From NCBI RefSeq assembly GCF_050278625.1, contig NZ_JBNNTI010000017.1, forward strand, positions 1-64,000: a stretch of DNA of 64,000 nucleotides, written 5' to 3'. Within the stretch, counting starts at the first letter, position 1. The number at the start of each line of letters is the position of its first letter. Source of the stretch: Viridibacillus sp050278625 (GTDB taxonomy: Bacteria; Bacillota; Bacilli; Bacillales_A; Planococcaceae). Under the pieces are notes generated by a model. The model had not been told where the DNA came from. It searched no databases and worked only from the letters and a program-made list of their open reading frames with translations. The translations under genes and the position numbers were made by a program. Positions 49,856 to 58,426 of the stretch are shown here, in pieces.

Positions 49856-52072
49856 ATGACGAGTTGGGTAACCTTGGGAGAAATACGTACTTTTTCAGAA
49901 ATTAATATATTACCAATTGATAATAATAAATATTTGTATGCAGTTAGTAATCCTAATAACTTTGAAGTTTTGCTCTATATTGCTCCAAATCCAAATAATC
50001 ATGTAGTTATACCGGCAAATGCTAGTTATTATCCAATAACTCTAGCTAATGGTAGTAGCACTTTGGGTTTAAGTAATCCTGACCTAAGAGATTTTAAGGT
50101 AACAATGTTTTACCAGAACAAGAATACAGCGCCAACTACGCCTGGGACATTTACGCAACCAACTGGTGACTTAGAAATCGGAGCAAATAAAGTTATTTCA
50201 TGGGGAGCATCAAGCGATAGTGAAAACAACCTATCTTATTATGCTTTAGAAGTATCTATAAATGGTGGTGCTTGGACTCAAATTGGCATTCCATCATCAG
50301 TAAGTTTTAATTACACTATTCCGTCGTGCTCTAGTATCCAATTCCGTGTAAAGGGTGTAGATTCTGGAGGATTAAGTTCACCATATCAAACTAGTGCATC
50401 TTACAAGGTTGGTAAACCTAAGTATTACTACAATAAGCATAATGTAGATAACGTTGTCGTTGGGCTTAACTACCCTGCACCTAGGTCCACGTATAATACA
50501 GCAGTCGTGTTCAGTACTTTTCAAGGAAGGTATGTAACATATGCAGGAGAAAAAATTGGTGTAGATGGAAGATGGGGAGCTAACGAATCAATATCTGTTG
50601 GTGATACATGTTGCTATATACTGAGTAATTTCCTTACGATACACACTGCCATCGAAGCAGGCAATGCTTCTACGGATACTCGTGTCAGTGTGGCTGAATA
50701 CTATATTACCGAGTTTACCTTTAGACGGTCGGATACTATAGGAACTCTTTTAACTGCTAATATTATTGCGGATGATGGGGCATATCCAACCAACGGGAAG
50801 TATTCTGACGGCTATTGGTATGTAAGAGGCAACAAAGTAACAAATGCTGTCTCACCACCAAGTTCTATTGCTCTAAGTAGTGGAGTATTAAAATACAATA
50901 ATTCCGTTAACTTCACAGCAAGTGGTTCAACAGTATCAAACCCTATTTATAAATATCAGTATTCATTTGATAATGTTAATTTCACTGATTTTTCTACTGC
51001 ATTTACTTTACCTAGAGATGTAGATAAAAAACTACTCTATATAAGAGCTAGAACATATAACGGCACAGCCTATTCAGATTACTTTACTCAAACTTTTGAT
51101 GTATATCAAAACACAGCGCCAACAGTCGAGCTAAATACAGAAAACAATAAAACGTTATATGAAGGTGACACTTTTAAAATTGACGGCTCTTCAACTGATC
51201 CTGATAACGGTGACATTGTAAATGTTAAATATCAAATTAATGGCGGTATGGCTAGGGCAATTAAAACTGATATTAGCACGGGTTCTGCCATTCTATTTAA
51301 CAGGCCATTAACTTTTAAGGGCGGAAAGCTCTACGACGGAGAAACAGCTCTCACAGACGCTTTAGCGGAAGGTGTTTCCCATGAATTAAAAGTATTTGCA
51401 GAAGATGACCAAAAGGGAAAATCAACAGAGCAGATCCGTAATTTTTACGTGGTTCCAAATCGAGCACCAGCGATTGTTATAAATCCAATCGAAAAACCAA
51501 ACGGTACGGTTGATTCCGACAAATTCCCAATCTCAGGAGTTTGTAGCGATCCAGACGGAAACGATGTGATTGTTTCTTACAAAATCAACACAAGTCTTGC
51601 TACGGAGATTTATCGTGGTAAGGGCGGGGATTGGACGTTCGATGTTGCCTTTAGCAGTCTTAAAATTGGAGAAAATATTATCATTGTAGAGGTTATTGAT
51701 AGCCATAATTTCAAAACTTCAAAAACAATAAAATTAAATAAAGCAGTAAACTCAACGCCTATTTTGAATTCTGTTGCAAGGTATAAAATTGTACCACCAA
51801 CAGGGACTGCAAAGGGCGTTTTATTGTGGATTCAGAAAGAAAAAGGCTTAAATATTGAAGCTGAAATCAGCATGACTGAGGCAGGAGTGCAAGAGAAATT
51901 TGTTGAAATGCCACTGACAAATTCAGCGCCGATTGATTCATTCATCACTGAAGATCAATTTGTATATGAAGCTGCAGAGATGAAAGAAAATATTATCGTT
52001 AAATTAAATTTAAGTAGAGAATCAGCTGAGGTTAGCGATTCAATTACTTTGATAAGCGGGGTGCTTAGTTAG
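49856..52072 (+). CDS. Tail fibre/receptor-binding protein with Fn3- and Ig-like repeats
   Basis: 738 residues. Fn3-like domain at about 90-180 (VISWGASSDSENNLSYYALE), a central unique region, then several Ig-like repeats with NRAPAIVI and SDPDGNDVIVSYKIN. Probably the adsorption protein. Stop overlaps the next GTG. Confidence 0.7.
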   Translation: MTSWVTLGEIRTFSEINILPIDNNKYLYAVSNPNNFEVLLYIAPNPNNHVVIPANASYYPITLANGSSTLGLSNPDLRDFKVTMFYQNKNTAPTTPGTFTQPTGDLEIGANKVISWGASSDSENNLSYYALEVSINGGAWTQIGIPSSVSFNYTIPSCSSIQFRVKGVDSGGLSSPYQTSASYKVGKPKYYYNKHNVDNVVVGLNYPAPRSTYNTAVVFSTFQGRYVTYAGEKIGVDGRWGANESISVGDTCCYILSNFLTIHTAIEAGNASTDTRVSVAEYYITEFTFRRSDTIGTLLTANIIADDGAYPTNGKYSDGYWYVRGNKVTNAVSPPSSIALSSGVLKYNNSVNFTASGSTVSNPIYKYQYSFDNVNFTDFSTAFTLPRDVDKKLLYIRARTYNGTAYSDYFTQTFDVYQNTAPTVELNTENNKTLYEGDTFKIDGSSTDPDNGDIVNVKYQINGGMARAIKTDISTGSAILFNRPLTFKGGKLYDGETALTDALAEGVSHELKVFAEDDQKGKSTEQIRNFYVVPNRAPAIVINPIEKPNGTVDSDKFPISGVCSDPDGNDVIVSYKINTSLATEIYRGKGGDWTFDVAFSSLKIGENIIIVEVIDSHNFKTSKTIKLNKAVNSTPILNSVARYKIVPPTGTAKGVLLWIQKEKGLNIEAEISMTEAGVQEKFVEMPLTNSAPIDSFITEDQFVYEAAEMKENIIVKLNLSRESAEVSDSITLISGVLS

Positions 52073-52242
52073 TGAAGATAAGACTTAGACAACCAGATGG
52101 TACACTTGGGCCATTAGAGGATGTATTCCCAAATCAAATAGATGAAACAACATTGATGATGCTTGAAGCTTTAGCGGGTCAGCAAGAGCAAATCACGCAA
52201 CTGCAAGAACAAATTAAAGAATTGAAAGGAGAGGAAGCATAA
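52072..52242 (+). CDS. 56-residue tail protein (XkdW-like position)
   Basis: GTG 52072 overlaps the fibre stop. Product MKIRLRQPDGTLGPLEDV..., with a coiled-coil end (QQEQITQLQEQIKELKGEE). Small protein between fibre and holin, as in PBSX-like clusters. Confidence 0.55.
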   Translation: MKIRLRQPDGTLGPLEDVFPNQIDETTLMMLEALAGQQEQITQLQEQIKELKGEEA

Positions 52243-52370
52243 TGGCATTTCCTTATATGATTCCTGTTTATGGGTTGTTGGTTAAGGCTGGAGCGAGAGA
52301 AATTACAACATTACCAAAGCAGTATCAGATTCCTGTTGGCAAGTACTTAGCTGAACAAGTAGAAGGTTAG
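52242..52370 (+). CDS. xkdX: 42-residue CD1375/XkdX-like protein
   Basis: ATG 52242 overlaps the preceding stop and follows GGAGAGGAAG. FPYMIPVYGLLVKAGAREIT then YQIPVGKYLAEQV is the typical short CD1375/XkdX pattern. Confidence 0.65.
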   Translation: MAFPYMIPVYGLLVKAGAREITTLPKQYQIPVGKYLAEQVEG

Positions 52371-52450
52371 TTCATTGTTAAAAATAGCAGTTAATTAGTA
52401 TTTATTTCATTTCTATGTCTTCTATATAATTGAGGAGAAAGGGTGATTAT

Positions 52451-52702
52451 ATGCGAGGAATAGTGAAACTAATAAACACAAAAAAAGAATGGATTGCAAT
52501 TTATACTGAACATGATTTTTATTGTGTTACTGAAATAGTTGATTCACACCTACCAGAATTGGGAGATGTTATTTCGGGGAATCTTGGTGATTTAGGTGGA
52601 GAGAGATTTTATAATGAATCCTCACAAGAAAGTTTTGATGTATTTGTTCAGGATCTAAACGATAATCGTCAGCAAGTAATAAATCAATTAGGAAATCTTT
52701 AA
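52451..52702 (+). CDS. Unknown small protein before holin
   Basis: 83 residues. ATG 52451 after GGAGAAAGGGTG. KKEWIAIYTEHDFYCVTEIV and an acidic end. Own hairpin downstream. No family recognised. Confidence 0.55.
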   Translation: MRGIVKLINTKKEWIAIYTEHDFYCVTEIVDSHLPELGDVISGNLGDLGGERFYNESSQESFDVFVQDLNDNRQQVINQLGNL

Positions 52703-52714
52703 GACAATCAATCA

Positions 52715-52740
52715 AGGGTGCTCATAAGAGCGCTCTTTTA
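52715..52740 (+). terminator. Terminator before holin
   Basis: AGGGTGCTC/GAGCGCTCT, with two G-U pairs, and TTTT. Confidence 0.6.
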
Positions 52741-52764
52741 TTATGCAGAAAAAGAGGTGCAGAT

Positions 52765-53166
52765 ATGGAAAAGTGGATAGCAACAATTACAGGAACTATC
52801 GGATTTTTAGTCTCTTATTTAGTTGATGGGGTGGGACTAGCAGTGACTATTTTATTAGCTGTTATGGCATTGGATTATGCAACCGGATTAATTGCCGCAT
52901 TTGTAAATAAGCAACTTAACAGTCGTATAGGAACAACAGGATTTGCACGAAAGCTTTATGTTTTGTTATTGATTGCAGCTGTTTATCTAGTGGAAAGTAT
53001 TTTGTTTGGCTCTGAACATGTAGGTGACGGAATAGCGATTGCTTACATCGCCATCGAATTTATTTCAATTACAGAAAACGGTGTAAAAATGGGGGCGCCA
53101 ATGCCTCCGTTTGTATCCGATTTGTTATCAATGGTGAAATCTAAAACAGAAGGGAAAGAAGATTAA
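52765..53166 (+). CDS. Phage holin (Phage_holin_4 family)
   Basis: 133 residues with three to four hydrophobic helices. VMALDYATGLIAAFVNK and SISENGVKMGAPMPPF-like text match toxin-secretion/phage lysis holins. AGAGGTG start. Two bases before the lysin. Confidence 0.88.
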   Translation: MEKWIATITGTIGFLVSYLVDGVGLAVTILLAVMALDYATGLIAAFVNKQLNSRIGTTGFARKLYVLLLIAAVYLVESILFGSEHVGDGIAIAYIAIEFISITENGVKMGAPMPPFVSDLLSMVKSKTEGKED

Positions 53167-53167
53167 T

Positions 53168-53968
53168 ATGACAAAAACAGTAGCAATCAGCGGTGGCCAT
53201 TACGGACCATGTACAGGCGCAAAAGATATTGTGGACGAAGTAACAGAAGCATGGAAAATTGCAAAGCAAGTGGCTAAATTATTGCGAGCGAAAGGTATTA
53301 CAGTCCATGAGTTTTATGATACGGTTTCAAAAAATCAGAGCGCTAACCTTGACCGTATTGTTGCCTTTCACAATTCTAAGGAACGTGATTTAGATTTATC
53401 ATTCCATCTTAATTCAACTGCTCGAAAAACAGAAGGTATCGGCTGTGAAACTCTCTATTACGATGCAGTTGGTTTGGCCAAAAAAATCACAGATGCGATA
53501 TGTGTAGCTACAGGCTTTAAAAACAGGGGTGCTAAGGAACGTAAAGAATTAGCATTTTTACGATGCACAAAAGAACAAGCTGTATTGTTGGAACCTTTCT
53601 TTGTATCATCTGTGGAAGATGTACGAATTTATAAAGAGAGCTTTGAGTTAATCTGTGAAGCAATTGCGGATGCGGTTGCAGATCATTTAGGGGTGAAAGT
53701 GACTACGGTATCACAACCATCTAAGCCTTCCACATCAAATAAAAATAGTTACTTCACTACTAACCCTGGAAAGATAAAAGTAATAAAAGATTGCTGGCAG
53801 TATAGCGGTACAAGCTTTAATAAAAAACAACGTGAACAAAAAGTAGATGCAGGACCAAATATATATACGGTTGTAAAAATCGAAAAGACAAAGAACGGTA
53901 CGTCACGCCTATTAATGAAGAACGGTACTTTTATGACAGCTAATAAAAAATATATTGAAAAGGTTTAG
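53168..53968 (+). CDS. N-acetylmuramoyl-L-alanine amidase (endolysin)
   Basis: 266 residues. Amidase_3 fold at about 1-180: zinc ligands H11 in ISGGHYG, a Glu near 26 and H in DLSFHLNST (about residue 77). After a Ser/Pro linker the C-terminal about 70 residues form an SH3-like wall-binding domain (WQYSGTSFNKKQREQKVDAG). Cuts the peptide from the glycan for lysis. Confidence 0.92.
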   Translation: MTKTVAISGGHYGPCTGAKDIVDEVTEAWKIAKQVAKLLRAKGITVHEFYDTVSKNQSANLDRIVAFHNSKERDLDLSFHLNSTARKTEGIGCETLYYDAVGLAKKITDAICVATGFKNRGAKERKELAFLRCTKEQAVLLEPFFVSSVEDVRIYKESFELICEAIADAVADHLGVKVTTVSQPSKPSTSNKNSYFTTNPGKIKVIKDCWQYSGTSFNKKQREQKVDAGPNIYTVVKIEKTKNGTSRLLMKNGTFMTANKKYIEKV

Positions 53969-53970
53969 TA

Positions 53971-54028
53971 CATGAGAGTATTCGAGTTGGACCATAACCT
54001 ATAAAACGTTATCTCGAATGCTCTCATG
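53971..54028 (+). ncRNA. Long hairpin after the lysin gene
   Basis: CATGAGAGTATTCGAG (53971-53986) pairs with CTCGAATGCTCTCATG (54013-54028), 16 pairs with one G-U. Inner ATAAC/GTTAT also pairs. No T run, so not a plain terminator. Confidence 0.5.
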
Positions 54029-54072
54029 CGAATTTTCTACTATTAAATTAAATCAAATATGTATCAAAAATT

Positions 54073-54102
54073 GCCCTGTCCTTTATTGGATGGGGCTTTT
54101 TT
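54073..54102 (+). terminator. Late operon terminator
   Basis: GCCC...CC/GG...GGGC stem with six T, the end of the lysis module. Confidence 0.75.
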
Positions 54103-54126
54103 ATTTAAGAAAGAAAAAATTATGCC

Positions 54127-54154
54127 TTGATAATATTTTAATATATGTTATTGT
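54127..54154 (+). promoter_or_regulatory. Putative promoter of secreted protein gene
   Basis: TTGATA 54127-54132 and TATTGT 54149-54154 with a 16-base spacer. Independent of the late operon because a terminator precedes it. Confidence 0.45.
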
Positions 54155-54190
54155 ATGTAATGAGTTACATAATTGTAAGGAGGAATACAA

Positions 54191-54835
54191 ATGAAGAAAA
54201 TATTGGTAAGTATTGCAGCTTTTTTTATGGTATCGTCAGTTTTTTTAAGTGGTCAAGCTAGCGCTAACACTAGCAATGAAGGTGAGGGAACAGGAGAAAT
54301 CAACTTGTCGGATTTGAATCTTTCGGATTTAAAACCTGGTGATGTAATCCAAGGAGAGGATTTTGTAGTACGTCAGTTAACTGATGAACAAGCTGCAGAG
54401 GAAATGGGTTATACTCCTCAAAAATCAAAAATTTCAACTTTTGCTGCGAAAAAATGCGCTACTGGAACTACTGCTTTCAGTAGATATTTAAATGTTAACT
54501 CTAGCTATAAGCCAATGTTAAATATCTATACAGAGCTATGTCAAAACAACGCAGGTCAATTTGTAATTAAAAGTATTGCTGGAATCGGTGTTGATTCACG
54601 TTCTAATGGCTTAGTAAAAGGCTTTGAAGGGAACACTCAAGCTAAAGCTCTAAACTCAGGAAAAACACTTTGGTATCTTGCGGATGGTTGGTTCCATAAT
54701 TCTGGAACAACTACAATATCTAACACTGCAGGTCTTGACTCAGGCTGGGCTTCCGTTGGTTGGACTAATGGTAGTTCTTCAAGTAAATATGGTTATATTT
54801 ATCAAGATGAGAATATTATCTTATTTAAAAATTAA
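54191..54835 (+). CDS. Secreted protein, possible lysogenic conversion factor
   Basis: 214 residues. Signal peptide KKILVSIAAFFMVSSVFLSG with cleavage after ASA near residue 25. Two cysteines (C85, C112 approx.) could form a disulphide. The mature C-terminal about 125 residues are Ser/Gly/Asn-rich and beta-like (TLWYLADGWFHNSGTTTISN). It lies after the lysis genes with its own promoter and terminator. Function unknown. Confidence 0.65.
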   Translation: MKKILVSIAAFFMVSSVFLSGQASANTSNEGEGTGEINLSDLNLSDLKPGDVIQGEDFVVRQLTDEQAAEEMGYTPQKSKISTFAAKKCATGTTAFSRYLNVNSSYKPMLNIYTELCQNNAGQFVIKSIAGIGVDSRSNGLVKGFEGNTQAKALNSGKTLWYLADGWFHNSGTTTISNTAGLDSGWASVGWTNGSSSSKYGYIYQDENIILFKN

Positions 54836-54850
54836 TTGATTTATAAGTGT

Positions 54851-54884
54851 AAAAAGCTGTTAAGATTGATTTGACAGCTTTTTA
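54851..54884 (+). terminator. Terminator after secreted protein gene
   Basis: AAAAAGCTGT/ACAGCTTTTT stem, 13-base loop, AT-rich tail. Confidence 0.8.
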
Positions 54885-54904
54885 TATTTTTAGGAGGTCT
54901 TGAA

Positions 54905-55528
54905 ATGAAAACAATGAGAAGTATTATTTTATATGCAATTGTATTAACTATGATATCGGGTTGTACATCTCAAACTCAAAGCATACAAGATAAATCAATA
55001 GCTGAAAAAGAAGTATCTACCAAGAAAAATCCCGATGTCAATGAGTATAAGGGAATACCATTGAAAATAGGTGTTTTAGGAAGTGCTCCTGAAATTAGAG
55101 AAACGAATATTGAATTTCAAGAACTATCATTAGAAGATTTAAGTATAAAAAAAGTAGAAGAGTATGATGGGATATTTATTATGAAAGAATTTTTAGAAAG
55201 TGCTGCAGATGGACCATACAGTAATACATTTAAAAAATCAGATATACCTTTCTTTTTTATAGAAACTAAAGCATATTATTTCCCCTTCATCGAAGACAAA
55301 ATTAGTTACAAAGATTATACTAAAAGAGTCACAGACAGTGTAATATACGCATTTGGTTACTACCCGAATAGTGGGAATGTGAAAACGTGGCAATTAAACA
55401 TTACTGCTCAAGATCCATCTGAAAAAGAGAAAAAGGAAATAATAAAAGAAATATATTCTCAAATATTTGTCATTACTGAGGAAGTTAAAAATACAGTACA
55501 TGTAAGTGATGAAACAAGTGAAAAGTGA
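54905..55528 (+). CDS. Putative lipoprotein
   Basis: 207 residues. Lipobox MISGC at about residues 17-21 after a hydrophobic signal; would be anchored by diacylglycerol on Cys. The rest is Glu/Lys-rich alpha/beta (VEEYDGIFIMKEFLESAADG). AGGAGG start. With its secreted neighbour it may alter the lysogen surface (inference). Confidence 0.65.
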   Translation: MKTMRSIILYAIVLTMISGCTSQTQSIQDKSIAEKEVSTKKNPDVNEYKGIPLKIGVLGSAPEIRETNIEFQELSLEDLSIKKVEEYDGIFIMKEFLESAADGPYSNTFKKSDIPFFFIETKAYYFPFIEDKISYKDYTKRVTDSVIYAFGYYPNSGNVKTWQLNITAQDPSEKEKKEIIKEIYSQIFVITEEVKNTVHVSDETSEK

Positions 55529-55614
55529 CTATCTAATAATGAATAGCAACTTGTTCGTTTCTAAAATGCATATAAAGTATTGAGTGATAAATTTGGGGAA
55601 ATGGAGGTAGAGTA

Positions 55615-55802
55615 ATGCAAGTACCGGTAGGTAAAAAATACAAAGTGTTGATTATTTACCTTGATGAAAGTGAAATTAAATTTGAAACGGACATAGATGT
55701 GTCATATCGGTAGAAACGAACGGCAATAAGTATGTGGAGTTAGAAGACGGAAGACATATAGATTTAACCAATATAGAACGAATTATTACAGCAGAAGAAT
55801 AA
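55615..55802 (+). pseudogene. Small gene split by a frameshift
   Basis: ATG 55615 after GGAGG encodes 32 residues (MQVPVGKKYKVLIIYLDES...) to TAG 55711. Another frame continues: ISVETNGNKYVELEDGRHID to TAA 55800. The two together make a natural 60-residue beta protein, so a one-base change near 55700 has broken it. Confidence 0.55.
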
Positions 55803-55810
55803 TACATAGT

Positions 55811-55847
55811 TTGACCAGATTGCTATTGATGGCGACCTGGTTTTTTT
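55811..55847 (+). terminator. Terminator
   Basis: GACCAG/CTGGT outer stem with inner GC pairs and seven T. Confidence 0.7.
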
Positions 55848-55849
55848 GC

Positions 55850-55878
55850 TTGAAATAAGAACGAATGTTCTGTATAAT
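55850..55878 (+). promoter_or_regulatory. SOS promoter with LexA box
   Basis: TTGAAA (55850-55855), 17-base spacer, TATAAT (55873-55878). GAACGAATGTTC (55859-55870) fills the spacer, so LexA would block polymerase. Matches the immA box in 15 of 16 bases. Confidence 0.8.
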
Positions 55879-55916
55879 AAAACAAACAAACGTTCTATTT
55901 CTAAGGAGGAAAAACC

Positions 55917-56138
55917 GTGAAAGAACAGCTATTAAAAGCTATGCAACGTAATCAGTTATTGAATCTAATGTATATGTCTAAGAGTGGGGGAATTACTAAA
56001 CGTCGTGTGAAGATAATAAAGATGACAGGCGAATCATTCCAAGCGTATTGTTTTATGAAAAATGATAAGCGTACTTTTATTATTGATAATGTTCTTGCAG
56101 CTGTTCCGATTATTAGAAAAGAGCGTGAAGTTGTATGA
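55917..56138 (+). CDS. Small SOS-controlled protein
   Basis: 73 residues. KRRVKIIKMTGESFQAYCFM and TFIIDNVLAAVPIIR make a beta-barrel-like WYL-type fragment. GTG 55917 after AAGGAGG. Coupled by ATGA to the YolD-like gene; such small proteins often accompany yolD-umuC operons. Confidence 0.6.
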   Translation: MKEQLLKAMQRNQLLNLMYMSKSGGITKRRVKIIKMTGESFQAYCFMKNDKRTFIIDNVLAAVPIIRKEREVV

Positions 56139-56485
56139 ATCGTGATAGAGGTTTTAAAAAATGGGAGATGTCCATCATGCTACCAGAGCATGTAACTTTG
56201 GTTAGACACTGGAGAAGAGAAGATGATCATATCGATAAGCCTGAACTAACTGAATGGGATCTACAAGTGGTCCAGGAAAAATTAGAATTATCCATGAAGA
56301 TGAAATGCGAAACGGATATTAAAGTGTGGGGTAATGGGCAATTTGAAATCCATCGTGGAATCATCAGTAAGATTAATCATAATAACCGTCATTTATTTTA
56401 TAGCAATCCATTTGGAGAGAAATGCGGTCCAATCCGTTTAAATGATATCATTGACATATCAGCAGTTGAATTTATAGAAATTTAA
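56135..56485 (+). CDS. YolD-like protein
   Basis: 116 residues. RDRGFKKWEMSIMLPEH at the start is the YolD-like signature. YolD proteins usually sit beside a Y-family polymerase (UvrX/UmuC), and the SOS promoter fits, but no polymerase gene follows here. Its partner may be a host polymerase. Confidence 0.8.
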   Translation: MNRDRGFKKWEMSIMLPEHVTLVRHWRREDDHIDKPELTEWDLQVVQEKLELSMKMKCETDIKVWGNGQFEIHRGIISKINHNNRHLFYSNPFGEKCGPIRLNDIIDISAVEFIEI

Positions 56486-56516
56486 AGAGCGATAGCCTAG
56501 AGGCTTCGCTCTTTTT
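56484..56516 (+). terminator. Last prophage terminator
   Basis: AAAGAGCG/CGCTCTTT with inner AGCCT/AGGCT and TTTTT, overlapping the YolD stop. Confidence 0.85.
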
Positions 56517-56583
56517 AAATATATTTTTAGAGTTGTATACGCGCCTGCCAGCTCTGTGTTTACCAACCCTTATAATTTTAGTA

Positions 56584-56611
56584 GTCCCCCAAAAAGTCCC
56601 CCAAGTCCCCC
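56584..56611. repeat. Arm-type integrase sites, attR side
   Basis: Three GTCCCCC units, two forming GTCCCCCAAAAAGTCCCCC, in the same orientation as the pair near attL. Confidence 0.6.
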
Positions 56612-56723
56612 ACTAGTAATGAGTGGTAATGAAAGAGATAATCATATAGAAAATATCATCAATCATTGATATATCGCTATTCATCATTTAAAGTGAGTGA
56701 CGTTGAAGTAAGGCAACTATAAA

Positions 56724-56732
56724 GCTGAAATA
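56724..56732. other. attR core of the prophage
   Basis: GCTGAAATA, followed by host sequence that reopens the MutS-like frame (AAATCACTC...). Left of it the phage sequence stops that frame at TAA 56709. Confidence 0.85.
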
Positions 56733-57137
56733 AAATCACTCAAACGTATTATCCAAATGTGTGAACAAGGTAAACCATGTATCTCATTTATTGATGAAAT
56801 ACTGAAGGGAACAAATACGATTGAACGGATAGCAGCATCGGCCGCAATGATGGAATGGCTTTCTATGAATAAAGGAATGAATATCATTGCTTCACATGAT
56901 ATTGAATTAACCGAAATTGCTAGAGAAGCTTATACAAATTATCACTTCAGTGAATCGATTGAAAAGGGTAAAGTTCAATTTGATTATACAATTCATTCTG
57001 GACCATCAAAAACGAAAAATGCTATTAAGCTTCTTGAAATACTGGATTATCCACATAGTATCACAAGTAAAGCGAACGGGTTAGCGGAGTATTTTATAGA
57101 ACGGCGTGAGTGGGAAGAAATGAAAGAAAGAAATTAA
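56733..57137 (+). pseudogene. MutS-like ATPase, C-terminal part
   Basis: Continues from 3439 as KSLKRIIQMCEQGKP, then Walker B CISFIDEILKGTN, then NIIASHDIELTEI and a tail. About 134 residues. A truncated translation from ATG 56757 is possible but would lack Walker A. Together with the left part it makes a complete MutS-like ATPase domain. Confidence 0.85.
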
Positions 57138-57419
57138 AAGTTTGTAAATTGAAAAAATGCACCCTGTACATTATTTGAACTAAAATGCTCCATTAGATGA
57201 AGAAGAATTTTAACAATTATTCGTATTGTAATTGAAATGGTGATTTTGAATAATCAACTTGCTTGTATTATCAAAATTAATAACTACCTATTTTTAGAAA
57301 TGAAGATGTATGAAATGAGTTTTTCTATAGTAATCAGTAATATCTACAAATCTTATGAATATTAATAGAAAGAAACAGTATACAAGTTGGCTAGATTTTA
57401 AAATTTTATGTAGAAGGAG
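57138..57419. other. Intergenic stretch
   Basis: 282 AT-rich bases, no gene, no clear terminator; probably carries the promoter for the next gene. Confidence 0.4.
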
Positions 57420-57848
57420 ATGAAAAAGCTGAAATATATACTTGGCCTAATTTTGATTGTTATACCAGGAGTCTATGGATACCTAGCCCATCAATCAATG
57501 ATTCCATTTTACCCCCTTATCGCTCAAATTTTCTTTTTAGTATATTGGCTATGGGTCGGATATGTAATAGGTCGATTTAGTAAAAATTCTATGAAAGGAA
57601 TGCTGTTGGGGAATAGTGTATGGGTGATTTCGTTAGTGTTATTCATCTGGCAATTTATCCTAACAGATGATGTGGGGAGACTTGGAAGTGTTGCAGCCAT
57701 TCCGCAGTATTACATTCTTCCATTTGTTTGGTTAGCAAGCAAAATGGCAACGCTATTAACTATGATTGATGGATCGACAATTATTATTCTCACGTTTATT
57801 TGTATGTTAATTGTTTTCGTTTTCGGGTTTAGATTAGGGAAAAGATGA
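57420..57848 (+). CDS. Four-helix integral membrane protein
   Basis: 142 residues. Hydrophobic segments at about 5-21, 29-51, 62-82 and 118-138, ends basic. AAGGAG lies right against ATG 57420, so CTG 57429 (nine bases away) may be the true start. Host gene, family unknown. Confidence 0.6.
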   Translation: MKKLKYILGLILIVIPGVYGYLAHQSMIPFYPLIAQIFFLVYWLWVGYVIGRFSKNSMKGMLLGNSVWVISLVLFIWQFILTDDVGRLGSVAAIPQYYILPFVWLASKMATLLTMIDGSTIIILTFICMLIVFVFGFRLGKR

Positions 57849-58004
57849 GCAATTTTCAAACTTTTTTTAATTGAAAGTGCCTTCTATATGGCTCCTGACA
57901 ATATACTATATAGTTAGTAGAGTAGTAGATATGCTCCACTGAATATGTTTTAAAAACTTCTTTCCTAATTAAATCAAAAGTGATAATGAAAATGAAGGAA
58001 TACA

Positions 58005-58340
58005 AATGGCGGAGGATCTAAAAAAGGTCGAGCGAATCGACTCAACCAATTAAACTATCGCCCAATCGATACGAGAGAGTCTCCCGAGCTTACGCATGAT
58101 GTCAAAGGCCACTATGAAAAAAGACCTTCTAACTTATATGACTATTGGATGGACAGGTTATATGCCTGATAGTCTTAAACATGTTGCTACATATTCCTGA
58201 AAAAACGGCACCGTTGTTTTGGGAATGGCCAAATCGTTTTTGAACCGAATGGATGATGTAGATACACGAGTTATTACTGTTGGAGGTAATGGATCAGGTC
58301 TGTTGGTTTTTAAAATAAAAGGTACTATTGTTTTGCAATA
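58005..58340 (+). pseudogene. Degraded gene remnants
   Basis: Frame 58005-58169 reads protein-like (SKKGRANRLNQLNYRPIDTR ... YDYWMDRLYA) but has no start codon. Another frame over 58108-58340 reads MTIGWTGYMPDSLKHVATYS, a stop, then NGTVVLGMAKSFLNRMDDVD. No intact gene exists in the 578 bases between 57849 and 58426; these look like decayed coding fragments. Confidence 0.3.
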
Positions 58341-58426
58341 GAGTAAAGAATAGCTAGTTGGAATATTTAGGTGTAGAGATTGGGATACCGTATCAGATAA
58401 CAATTTCGCTTGGGAGATGAATAGTG

